Source: Gaiellasilicea sp035575835 (GTDB lineage: Bacteria; Actinomycetota; Thermoleophilia; Gaiellales; Gaiellaceae). From it: a stretch of 19,515 bases of DNA. The stretch covers positions 1 to 19,515 of the forward strand of contig DATLXM010000017.1 in the NCBI GenBank assembly GCA_035575835.1, read 5' to 3'. Below the pieces are notes generated by a model, which did no database searches, was not told the DNA's origin, and saw only the letters and a program-made list of their open reading frames with translations. Of the stretch, positions 6,247 through 13,507 are shown piece by piece (the first letter of the stretch is position 1; the number at the start of each line of letters is the position of its first letter). Position numbers and translations under genes: made by a program.

Positions 6247-6645
6247 ATGAAGAGGCTCTTTCTGCTCGCGGTACTCCTTGCGCTCGCGGCGCCGGCCGCT
6301 GCTTCGGCCGCGGGTGCCGAGCTGCGGGTGACCTACTGGCCCGAAGGCAGAGGGAGCGGCACGCCGCTGCGCTGGACGCTCCGCTGCGAGCCTGCGGGTG
6401 GCTCACTGCCGCGCGCCGCCGATGCGTGCCGCAAGCTCGGGGCGATGTCGAGGCCGTTCGCGGTCCCGCCGAAGGATCGAGTCTGCACCGAAATCTATGG
6501 TGGCCCGCAGGAAGCGATCGTTGCCGGGACTCACGCCGGCCGCCGGATCTGGATCAAGCTCGGGCGCAGCAACGGCTGCGAGATCGCCCGCTTCCACCGT
6601 CTTCGCTTCCTGGTGCCCGGGTTCGTCGGCGGCGGTACGACGTGA
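6247..6645 (+). CDS. Secreted subtilisin-inhibitor-like (SSI family) protein
   Basis: 132 residues. A signal peptide MKRLFLLAVLLALAAPAAAS ends with an Ala-rich cleavage region around residue 20-22. The mature part follows the SSI pattern: LRVTYWPEG, LRCEPAGGSLPRAADACRKL, RVCTEIYGGPQEAIVAGTHA and NGCEIARFHRL. Four cysteines (C47, C61, C80, C111) match the two disulfides of Streptomyces subtilisin inhibitor in spacing (14 and 31, versus 15 and 30). Aligning C80 with the Cys three residues before the SSI scissile bond puts Glu82 at P1, where SSI has Met. The protein should act outside the cell against a serine protease. A paralogue follows with a GTGA overlap. Presence ahead of glycan genes is unexplained. 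Confidence 0.82.
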   Translation: MKRLFLLAVLLALAAPAAASAAGAELRVTYWPEGRGSGTPLRWTLRCEPAGGSLPRAADACRKLGAMSRPFAVPPKDRVCTEIYGGPQEAIVAGTHAGRRIWIKLGRSNGCEIARFHRLRFLVPGFVGGGTT

Positions 6646-7040
6646 GAGTCGCGCTCGCCCTGGTGGTCGTCCTCCTCGCGGGCTGCGGCGGCGGTGGCTC
6701 CTCCGACGACGCTGTCCAGGCCACGACCGACTTGAAGGTGACGGTGTGGCCGAACGGGCTCGGAGGCGATGAGACGTTCTGGCAGCTCCGGTGCGATCCC
6801 GTCGGCGGCGACCACCCCGACGCAGAGACCGCGTGCGCAACCCTCGCCGCCCTGAAGGATCCCTTCGCGAAGTTGAAGCCGACCCCCCGCTGCGAGGAGA
6901 TCCCGGGCGCGTCGCCGGAGGTCGCCCGGCTCGAGGGCACCTATCGGGGCAAGGAGGTCGACGAAACGTTCGATCGCTCGAGCGGCTGCGTGTTCGAGCG
7001 CTGGGACCGTGTGGCCCCGGTCTTCCCTACTGGATTCTGA
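6642..7040 (+). CDS. SSI-like lipoprotein, paralogue of the preceding gene
   Basis: GTG at 6642 overlaps the preceding TGA. The 132-residue product has a lipoprotein signal (MRVALALVVVLLAGC, lipobox LAGC with Cys15), a Gly/Ser linker and then an SSI-like domain: LKVTVWPNGL, LRCDPVGGDHPDAETACATL, PRCEEIPGASPEVARLEGTY, SSGCVFERWDRV. C51, C65, C84 and C116 correspond to the four cysteines of the neighbour, and Glu86 occupies the P1-equivalent position. It is thus a membrane-tethered version of the secreted protein, probably from tandem duplication. Twenty bases separate it from the first ATP-grasp gene, so cotranscription with the glycan genes is likely. Confidence 0.8.
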   Translation: MRVALALVVVLLAGCGGGGSSDDAVQATTDLKVTVWPNGLGGDETFWQLRCDPVGGDHPDAETACATLAALKDPFAKLKPTPRCEEIPGASPEVARLEGTYRGKEVDETFDRSSGCVFERWDRVAPVFPTGF

Positions 7041-7060
7041 CCCGCAGATAGCATCGCGCG

Positions 7061-8269
7061 GTGCCTACCGTGCTCTTCGTCGGTGCCGGTCGCCATCAGC
7101 GGCGGGCGATCCTCCGGGCGAAGGAGCTCGGGATCCGCGTCGTCGCGGTCGACCGGAACTCCGACGCCCCGGGTCTCGAGGAGGCCGACGTGGCCGAGGC
7201 GGTCGACTTCCTCGACGTCGACGCGGTGATCGAGGTCGCGAGCCGGAACGGGGTGGACGGGGCGCTGACCGTCTCCGCGGACCGCGCCGTTCCCATCGTC
7301 GCGGCTGTGACCGAGGCGCTCGGCCTGCCCTCGATCGGAATCGAGACGGCGCACCAGATGACCCATAAGATCGCGATGCGGCGGACGCTCGCCGACGCGG
7401 GCGTGCCCCAACCGCGTTTCGCCGCCGCGCGCGACCTGCAGAGCGCACGGGCGGCACTCGAGTCGGTCGGGCTCCCCGCTGTGCTGAAGCCGGTCGACTC
7501 CGGCGGCCAGCGCGGGATCTTCTTCATCGGCTCCGCGGACGACCTCGACGCTCACCTGCACGCGGCGCTCGCGGCCTCGCCGACCGGAGAGGCGATCGTC
7601 GAGGGCTTCCACGACGGCCTTGAGATGAACGGGATCGTGATCGCGCGTGACGGCGAGGTGATCCCGCTGACGCTCTCCGACCGGCTCCGCCCGCCGGGGG
7701 CCGGCTTCGGGGTCGGCTGGATCCACGTCTACCCCGCCTCGATCTACGGCTACGTGCTCGAGGAGGCGGAGCGAATCGCCGTCCACGCCGTCCACGCGCT
7801 CGGCCTGCGGAACGGGATCGCGTTCCCGCAGCTGATCGCCTCCGCCGACGGGTCGGTTCAGGTGGTCGAGGTCGCGGCGAGGATCCCGGGTGGCCAGATG
7901 GCCGACCTCGTCCTCCACGCCGTCGGCGTCGACCTCGTCGAGGTCGCGCTCCGGCAAGCGCTCGGGCAGGAGATCCCCGACGAGCTCGTGCAGCCGAGCT
8001 TCAAGCAACCGCTCGCGATTCGCTTTCTCACCGCCGAGCCGGGACCGCTTCCGACCGGGAAGGTCAAGCGGATCGGCTCGCTCGAGCCCGTGCTCGCCGC
8101 GGAGGGAGTCGTCCAGGCCGACACCTACCTCCAGGTCGGTGAGACGATCAGGCCGGTGCAGCTCGACGGCGACCGGCGTGGATATGTGATTGCGACCGCG
8201 GACACCTCGGTCGAAGCGCTTCAGCGCGCCGAAAACGCGGCGCGCCTCCTGGAGGTGGAGGTCGAGTGA
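7061..8269 (+). CDS. ATP-grasp carboxylate-amine ligase
   Basis: 402 residues with the three-part ATP-grasp layout: an N-terminal pre-ATP-grasp Rossmann-like domain (VLFVGAGRHQRRAILRAKEL, residues 4-23), a lid with KPVDSGGQRGIF (143-154), and the Mg-ATP loop QVVEVAARIPGGQ (267-279, with Glu270 and Arg274). The EVAARIPGG form resembles L-amino-acid ligase-type members (ATP-grasp_4) rather than carbamoyl-phosphate synthase. The expected reaction is acyl-phosphate formation and amide-bond synthesis in the cytoplasm; substrates are unknown. GTG at 7061 is the likely start. The gene overlaps the deacetylase-like gene by GTGA. In this context it may join an amino acid or acyl group to a sugar (inference). 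Confidence 0.88.
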   Translation: MPTVLFVGAGRHQRRAILRAKELGIRVVAVDRNSDAPGLEEADVAEAVDFLDVDAVIEVASRNGVDGALTVSADRAVPIVAAVTEALGLPSIGIETAHQMTHKIAMRRTLADAGVPQPRFAAARDLQSARAALESVGLPAVLKPVDSGGQRGIFFIGSADDLDAHLHAALAASPTGEAIVEGFHDGLEMNGIVIARDGEVIPLTLSDRLRPPGAGFGVGWIHVYPASIYGYVLEEAERIAVHAVHALGLRNGIAFPQLIASADGSVQVVEVAARIPGGQMADLVLHAVGVDLVEVALRQALGQEIPDELVQPSFKQPLAIRFLTAEPGPLPTGKVKRIGSLEPVLAAEGVVQADTYLQVGETIRPVQLDGDRRGYVIATADTSVEALQRAENAARLLEVEVE

Positions 8270-8907
8270 CTTGCGCCTTCGACCTCGCCCACTACGACGA
8301 GCTCCTCGAAGCTGCGAAGGCCGGCGGCTACCGGTTCGCGTTCTTCGAGGACGCGCCGAGCGAGGGCGACCTGATCCTCCGCCACGACGTCGACCTCTCG
8401 CTCGACGCTGCACTCCGGCTCGCCGAGCTCGAAGCGGCGGCCGGTGCTGCCTCGACCTACTTCCTGATGACCGGCAGCATCTTCTACAACCTCGCCTCGC
8501 CCGAGGGTGAGCGTGCGCTCGAGCGGTTGCGCGAGCTCGGCCACCGGGTCGGGCTGCACGCGGTCTACCCACGTCTCGAGCTGGACGAGCGATTCGACCC
8601 GGTGGTCGCCTGGCACAACCCGGATCCGGAGTACATGCGGGCTCCGGTCGAGGACGCGATCAACGTGATGGAGACGCCGTGGTTCGACCCGGAGACCTAC
8701 CGCTCGGACTCGAACCAGCACTGGCGCTCGGGCTGCCCCCACGAGGAGCTGCGCGCCGGCTCGTTCCCGTGGCTGCAGCTCCTGACCCACCCGGAGATCT
8801 GGGTCTACCCCGGCGAGCGAATGGGCGAGACGATGCGCGCGATGCTGGAGGAGGAGAAGGAGCGGCGCCTCGATCAGCTCGCCGCCGACCGGATCGATCT
8901 CGCGTGA
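8266..8907 (+). CDS. Polysaccharide deacetylase-like (NodB-homology) protein
   Basis: 213 residues. LILRHDVDLSLDAALRLAEL (residues 37-56) carries the HDVD metal-binding motif of NodB/CE4-like domains, followed by STYFLMTGSIFYN, GHRVGLHAVYP, a YRSDSNQHWRSG segment and LQLLTHPEIWVYPGE. This is the pattern of the short, O-antigen-locus type of NodB-like proteins (WbmS-like, as I recall), rather than secreted chitin or peptidoglycan deacetylases; there is no signal peptide. De-N-acetylation or a related hydrolysis of a cytoplasmic sugar intermediate is inferred. It is sandwiched between two ATP-grasp genes with 4-base overlaps on both sides, so the three products very likely act together. Confidence 0.8.
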   Translation: MTCAFDLAHYDELLEAAKAGGYRFAFFEDAPSEGDLILRHDVDLSLDAALRLAELEAAAGAASTYFLMTGSIFYNLASPEGERALERLRELGHRVGLHAVYPRLELDERFDPVVAWHNPDPEYMRAPVEDAINVMETPWFDPETYRSDSNQHWRSGCPHEELRAGSFPWLQLLTHPEIWVYPGERMGETMRAMLEEEKERRLDQLAADRIDLA

Positions 8908-9962
8908 AGGAGATCACCGTCCTCGTCTCCGCCTCGGGGGCGCCCGGGACTGCCGCGCTCCTGCGCGGGTTGCGCGAGAACGGCGAACGCATGGTCCGCC
9001 TCGTCGGGACGGACATGGGCGAGCGTGCGATCGGCCGCCAACTCTGCGACGCCTTCCACCTCGTCCCCGCGGGCTCCGATCCCGGCTTCGCCGACGCGAT
9101 CCTCGACCTCGTCGAGCGCGAGGGCGTCGACGTCGTGCTTCCGCAGTCGTCCTTCGACCTCGAGGGGCTCGCGGCGCATCGCGACCGCTTTCCAGTGCCG
9201 GTGCTCGTCTCGAGCCCGGACACGATCCACCGCTCGAACGACAAGGCCGAGACCTACGCGCTCCTGCAGCAGCTCGGGATCACGGGGCCGGAGTTCCGCC
9301 GCGTCAACGGAGCCGGCGAGGTCGAGGCCGCCGCCCGCGAGCTCGGCTATCCCGATCGCTCCGTCTGCTTCAAGCCCGTCTTCTCGTCCGGGTCTCGCGG
9401 CTTCCGGATTCTCGACCCAACCGTCGATCGCGCTCACCAGCTCCTGAACGAGCGGCCAGGCGCGGTCGCGATGCGGCTCGAGGAGGCCGTCGAATTGCTG
9501 CCCGACGAGGGCGGCCCCGACCTGCTCGTGATGGAGCTCGCGACCGGCGGCGAGCGCACGATCGACGGAATCGCGGATGGCAGGCGCGTCGTCCTCGGGC
9601 ACCCGAAGACGCGCGAGGCGATGCGCGCCGGGCTCGCGATGTACTTCGTCACGCTCGAGGACGACGAGTTGATGGCCACCGCGGACAAGCTCGTGGAGGC
9701 GCTCGCGATCGAGCACTTCTTCAACATCCAGCTCGTCGGCGAGCACGTGATCGAGATCAACCCGCGAATCTCGACGATCGTCTACCAGGACGACCTGAAC
9801 CTTCCGTATCTCGGGGTCAAGCGGGCGCTCGGCGAGATCTCCGACGATGAGCTCGTGGCGCTGCGCTCGCGCATCCAGCCCGGCCGCGCGAGCCTGCGCT
9901 TCTTCGACCAGGTCGACTTCGACGGCCCGCTCGTCGACTCGCGCGCGCACGCGCGTGGCTGA
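8904..9962 (+). CDS. ATP-grasp protein, carbamoyl-phosphate-synthase-like
   Basis: 352 residues from GTG 8904 (GTGA overlap). N-terminal ITVLVSASGAPGTAALLRGL is like the pre-ATP-grasp domain of PylC/CarB-type proteins. SNDKAETYALLQQLGI (111-126) and CFKPVFSSGSRGFRIL (155-170) carry the nucleotide-binding lysines, and HVIEINPRIST (281-291, Glu284, Asn286, Arg288) is the canonical Mg-binding loop. It is clearly different from the first ATP-grasp enzyme, so two distinct ligations are probable. A longer reading from 8679 would run through the deacetylase gene and is not credible. Substrates unknown; amidation of a carboxyl-bearing sugar or acylation of an amino sugar would suit the locus. Confidence 0.87.
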   Translation: MKEITVLVSASGAPGTAALLRGLRENGERMVRLVGTDMGERAIGRQLCDAFHLVPAGSDPGFADAILDLVEREGVDVVLPQSSFDLEGLAAHRDRFPVPVLVSSPDTIHRSNDKAETYALLQQLGITGPEFRRVNGAGEVEAAARELGYPDRSVCFKPVFSSGSRGFRILDPTVDRAHQLLNERPGAVAMRLEEAVELLPDEGGPDLLVMELATGGERTIDGIADGRRVVLGHPKTREAMRAGLAMYFVTLEDDELMATADKLVEALAIEHFFNIQLVGEHVIEINPRISTIVYQDDLNLPYLGVKRALGEISDDELVALRSRIQPGRASLRFFDQVDFDGPLVDSRAHARG

Positions 9963-10896
9963 GCGACCCCTCCGCGTCACCCTCTGCCCGGTCAACACGG
10001 CCGGGGTGCCGTGGACGACCGCCGAGGCGCTGCGCGGCCGTGGCGTCGACGCGCGGCTCGTGGTCTTCGAGCGCTACCGGCTCCATCCCGAGGCGGACTG
10101 GTCGCTCGAACTCTCGGGCGGGATCGTGCGCCGCCAGCCGAAGCAGTGGGCGGCGTTCGCTCGGCTCCTCCCGAAGACGGACGTCTTTCACTTCGTCTTC
10201 GGGCTGACGCTCGTGCCGCAGTCGGTGCAGTTCCCGATCTTGAAGGCGCTCGGGAAGAAGTCGGTGCTGCACTACCTCGGGTCGGACATCCGCGGCAAGG
10301 CGCCCGAGCAGCTCGCCTATGGGCGGAAGGCCGGCGCGCAGATCGTGGGCAGCTACGACGCGATTCGCTGGGTTCCCGAGGCGGAGGTGATCCCGCCCGG
10401 GATCGACCTCGGCAGGATCCAGCCGGCGCCCCCGGCCGAGCGCGAGCGGCCGCTGATCGTGCACGCGCCCTCGCATCGCGGGCGCAAGGGCACCGAGCAC
10501 GTGCTCGCCGCCTGCGCGGGGCTCGACGCCGACCTCGAGCTCGTCGAGGGCCTCCACCACGAAGAGGCCTTCGAGCGCTATCGCGCTGCGGACATCGTCG
10601 TCGACCAGCTGAACGCGGGCTGGTACGGGCTCTTCGCGATCGAGGCGATGGCGCTCGGCAAGCCGGTCGTCACCTTCCTCCACGATGAGGCCGTCCGCCG
10701 CACCGAAGAGGCGTTCGGAGTCGAGGTACCGCTCGTCTCGGCGACGACGAAGACGCTCCGCGAACGGCTGAGCGCGCTCGTCGCCTCGGCGGACGAGCGT
10801 CGGCGGATCGGCGCCGCCTCGCGCGCGTACGTCGAACGGGTGCACGACCTCCAGCGCGCGACCGACCGCCTGCTCGATGTCTACGCTCGGCTGTAG
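9955..10896 (+). CDS. GT4-like glycosyltransferase
   Basis: 313 residues from GTG 9955, overlapping the preceding gene by eight bases. The C-terminal GT-B half is recognisable: AEVIPPGIDL, then IVHAPSHRGRKGTEHVLAAC (nucleotide-sugar domain start), AADIVVDQLNAGWYGLFAIE, EAMALGKPVVTFLHDE and a terminal helix. The N-terminal acceptor half contains a TAGVPWTTAEALRGRG loop and HYLGSDIRGKAPEQLAYGRK. It is slightly short for GT4 but all the main blocks are present. It should transfer a sugar from a nucleotide donor to a lipid-linked glycan at the cytoplasmic membrane face. It stands directly before the flippase gene. Confidence 0.85.
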   Translation: MAERPLRVTLCPVNTAGVPWTTAEALRGRGVDARLVVFERYRLHPEADWSLELSGGIVRRQPKQWAAFARLLPKTDVFHFVFGLTLVPQSVQFPILKALGKKSVLHYLGSDIRGKAPEQLAYGRKAGAQIVGSYDAIRWVPEAEVIPPGIDLGRIQPAPPAERERPLIVHAPSHRGRKGTEHVLAACAGLDADLELVEGLHHEEAFERYRAADIVVDQLNAGWYGLFAIEAMALGKPVVTFLHDEAVRRTEEAFGVEVPLVSATTKTLRERLSALVASADERRRIGAASRAYVERVHDLQRATDRLLDVYARL

Positions 10897-12333
10897 ATGA
10901 CCCTCGGCGCTCAGATGCGGCGGCTCGGGAAGCACTCGGCGATCTACGGGCTCGGCGGGATCGTCTCGCGGGTGATCGCGGTCTTCCTGCTCCCGCTCTA
11001 CACCCGCTACCTCGAGCCGACCGACTTCGGGGCGGTCGGCCTCCTCGTCGGCCTTTCCGCCGTGCTCGTGACGATTCTCCGCGCCGGGATCTCGAGCGCG
11101 TTCTTCCGCTTCTACTTCGACGCGACGGACGACGCGGGCCGCCTGCTCGTGCTCCGGACGTCCTTCTGGTTCACGATCGTGAGCGCGACCGTCGGGCTCA
11201 TCGTGGGCGTGCTCCTCGCCGAGCCGATCGCAGACCTCCTGATGCTCGACGACGCCAATCTCGTCCGCGCCACGTTTGTCGGGATCTGGGCGCAGATGAA
11301 CTACGAACAGCTCACGTCCCTCTTCCGGGTCGAGGAGCGCTCCGGTCTCTTCGTGCTCGCGAGCCTCGCGAACATCGCGATCACGATCGGGATGACCCTC
11401 GGCCTCGTCGTCGGCTACGACCAGGGGGCGCTGGGCGTGATCGTCGGTAACTTCACCGGGACGCTCGCCGTCTATCTCGCGCTCCTCGGCTACCGCCGGG
11501 CGCAGCTCGGGTTCGCGCTCTCCCGGCCGCTCCTGCGCGAGATGAACCGCTTCGGCGTCCCGCTCGTCCCGTCCGCCCTGGCGCTGATCGCCCTCAACTT
11601 CGGCGACCGCTTCTTCCTGAACGAGCTCGTCGGGACGGCGGAGGTCGGCCGCTACGAGCTCGGCGTCCGGATCGCCTCCGCGATGGTGCTCCTCCTGACG
11701 GCGTTCCGGATGGCCTGGCCCGCCTTCGCCTACTCGATCGAGGACGAGGACGAGGCGAAGCGGACCTACGCCCACGTCCTCACCTACCTCGTCGCGCTCG
11801 CGTCGTGGCTCGCGCTCGCGCTCGGGCTCCTCTCGCCCTGGCTCGTCCGGCTGCTCGCGACACCGGAGTACTACGAGGGCGGGCGCGTCGTCGCGCTGCT
11901 CGCGTTCGGGAGCGTCGCCTATGCCGCCTACATCGTGATGGCGATCGGCGTCGGTCGAGCGAAGCGAACCGGGTTCAACTGGGTGATCACCGGCGTCGCC
12001 GCCCTCGTCAGCGTCGCCCTCAACCTCCTGCTCGTGCCACGGTACGAGCTGATCGGATCGGGGATCGCCGCCGCGAGCGCCTACACCGTGATGTTCCTCG
12101 GCATGTGTTGGTACGCCCAGCGGGTCTACCCGACGCCGTACCAGTGGAGGCGAGTCGCGACAGCCGCCGGCGCCGCGGTCGCCCTGACCGTGCTCGGGAA
12201 GCTGCTCGACGTCCCGCTCGCCGTCGCGCTCGCGCTCGTCGCGTCGTACCCGCTCGCCCTGCTCGCGCTCGGCTTCACGACGCCCGCCGAGCGGGGGCGG
12301 CTTAGCCGGCGATCAGGCCCGTCACGTACATGA
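10897..12333 (+). CDS. Wzx-type polysaccharide flippase
   Basis: A 478-residue polytopic membrane protein with 12-14 predicted hydrophobic segments. The N-terminus RLGKHSAIYGLGGIVSRVIA and VFLLPLYTRYLEPTDFGAVG is typical of the polysaccharide export (Wzx/RfbX, MOP superfamily) family, which moves undecaprenyl-linked oligosaccharides across the cytoplasmic membrane. ATG follows the previous TAG with no spacer. Its last 32 bases overlap the 3' end of the convergent ZIP gene. As the last gene of the + strand run it would export the product built by the upstream enzymes. Confidence 0.88.
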   Translation: MTLGAQMRRLGKHSAIYGLGGIVSRVIAVFLLPLYTRYLEPTDFGAVGLLVGLSAVLVTILRAGISSAFFRFYFDATDDAGRLLVLRTSFWFTIVSATVGLIVGVLLAEPIADLLMLDDANLVRATFVGIWAQMNYEQLTSLFRVEERSGLFVLASLANIAITIGMTLGLVVGYDQGALGVIVGNFTGTLAVYLALLGYRRAQLGFALSRPLLREMNRFGVPLVPSALALIALNFGDRFFLNELVGTAEVGRYELGVRIASAMVLLLTAFRMAWPAFAYSIEDEDEAKRTYAHVLTYLVALASWLALALGLLSPWLVRLLATPEYYEGGRVVALLAFGSVAYAAYIVMAIGVGRAKRTGFNWVITGVAALVSVALNLLLVPRYELIGSGIAAASAYTVMFLGMCWYAQRVYPTPYQWRRVATAAGAAVALTVLGKLLDVPLAVALALVASYPLALLALGFTTPAERGRLSRRSGPSRT

Positions 12334-13507
12334 CAGCGATCCCGGCGAGGAAGCCGCCGATCGCCCAGCCGGAGCGGATCCCGGCGGGGTCGCGCTTCAG
12401 GACGTAGCGACCGACCTCGACGACGACCTCGAAGGCGGCTCCCGCGGCGGCACCGAAGAAGAGAACGGCGAGCACGTCGTTCGCGACGAAGCCCCCGAGC
12501 CAGGTTCCGAGGATCGCAGGTGCGCCCGCGATCAGGGTCAGCGCGACGAGCCGCCAGGGCGAGAGACGGGCGCCGTCGTCGGCGGCCGGCGCCGCGATCC
12601 CGAGGCCCTCCGTGATGTTGTGGATCATGAAGCCCACGATCAGAAACGAGCCTAGCGTGAGCTGGCCGAAGGCGAACGACGTCCCGATCGCGAGACCCTC
12701 GCCGAGGTTGTGCACCCCGATCCCGACCGCGACGAGGGTCGCGAGCGCGACTCCCGAGACGACGCCTCCGCCGCTCGAGTCCGCTGCCGCGAACCGGCCG
12801 GAGATGAATGTCATCGTCAGGTAGCTGAGGGCAACTCCGAGCAGGACGATTCCGGGTCCACCGAAGGCCGCCGGTACTGCAGCCTGCAGCTCGAAGGCCT
12901 CGAAGAGCGCCTCGACCCCGAGGAAGGAGAGGAGCCCGGCGGTCAGCGCCATGAACGCGGTCAGCCACTGCTGCTGCACCCGTCGGAGCGCGGGGAGCCA
13001 GAGGAGACCGAGGCCGACGGGCAGGATGCCGACGAGGAACCCGATGATCGCGTAGCCGAGGAAGCCGCTTCCGGAGACGCCCGGTGTCTCGACCGCCGCG
13101 GGGATCTCCTCCAGCGTCTCGATCCCCGTCGAGCTCGTCAGCCCGACCGAGATCGGGTCGTCCTGCACCCACTCGAAGGGGATCACGACCGTGCTCGAGC
13201 GAAGGCGGCCGAGCGTCGAGGACCCGTCCACCACGAAGGGGACAATCGCGTCGTCGACCGTGACCGACGCGACAGTCAGATCGTCCTCCTGCGGGTTCGT
13301 GACCCGCACGCGGATCTCGCCCGGCTTGAACTCCACCCGCCTGATGTCGAACGCGTCCGCCTGGGGCGGGTTCTGACCGATCAGCTTGACGATGGACGAG
13401 CCGCCGGCGACGAACGCCGCCACGGCCGCCGCGAGGAGCAGGATCGGAAGCAACGCCCAGAGGCGCCAGCTCAGGTCGCCACCCCCCTTCGCCGAGCGTG
13501 CCTCCAT
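12302..13507 (-). CDS. ZIP-family metal transporter with N-terminal extracytoplasmic domain
   Basis: 401 residues. The C-terminal ~250 residues are a ZIP/GufA-like permease: TM segments from ~149 on, the binuclear metal-site motifs GVHNLGEGLAIG (264-275, His266, Glu270) and FMIHNITEGLGIA (293-305, His296, Glu300), and a late GAAFEVVVEVGRY helix. Preceding it are one TM (15-36) and a ~110-residue soluble beta-rich region (ADAFDIRRVEFKPGEIRVRV to ETPGVSGSG), possibly cupredoxin-like in strand pattern but without copper ligands. This extra domain is unusual for ZIP proteins. ATG at 13507 overlaps the multicopper oxidase stop by one base, so the two are translationally coupled. ZIP proteins import Zn, Fe or Mn; the oxidase partner favours Fe or Mn (inference). 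Confidence 0.85.
   Translation of the reverse strand: MEARSAKGGGDLSWRLWALLPILLLAAAVAAFVAGGSSIVKLIGQNPPQADAFDIRRVEFKPGEIRVRVTNPQEDDLTVASVTVDDAIVPFVVDGSSTLGRLRSSTVVIPFEWVQDDPISVGLTSSTGIETLEEIPAAVETPGVSGSGFLGYAIIGFLVGILPVGLGLLWLPALRRVQQQWLTAFMALTAGLLSFLGVEALFEAFELQAAVPAAFGGPGIVLLGVALSYLTMTFISGRFAAADSSGGGVVSGVALATLVAVGIGVHNLGEGLAIGTSFAFGQLTLGSFLIVGFMIHNITEGLGIAAPAADDGARLSPWRLVALTLIAGAPAILGTWLGGFVANDVLAVLFFGAAAGAAFEVVVEVGRYVLKRDPAGIRSGWAIGGFLAGIAVMYVTGLIAG

Noticed and set aside
5222..6250. 342-codon open frame on the + strand
   Set aside because: Antisense shadow of the SDR gene; composition dominated by Arg, Glu, Asp and Val.
6941..8572. 543-codon open frame on the - strand
   Set aside because: It is antisense to the ATP-grasp gene, Arg/Asp/Gly-rich, without recognisable motifs, and explained by GC-rich third positions of the real + strand genes.
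9817..11775. 652-codon open frame on the - strand
   Set aside because: It runs antisense to the glycosyltransferase and flippase genes; highly charged low-complexity composition and no domain.
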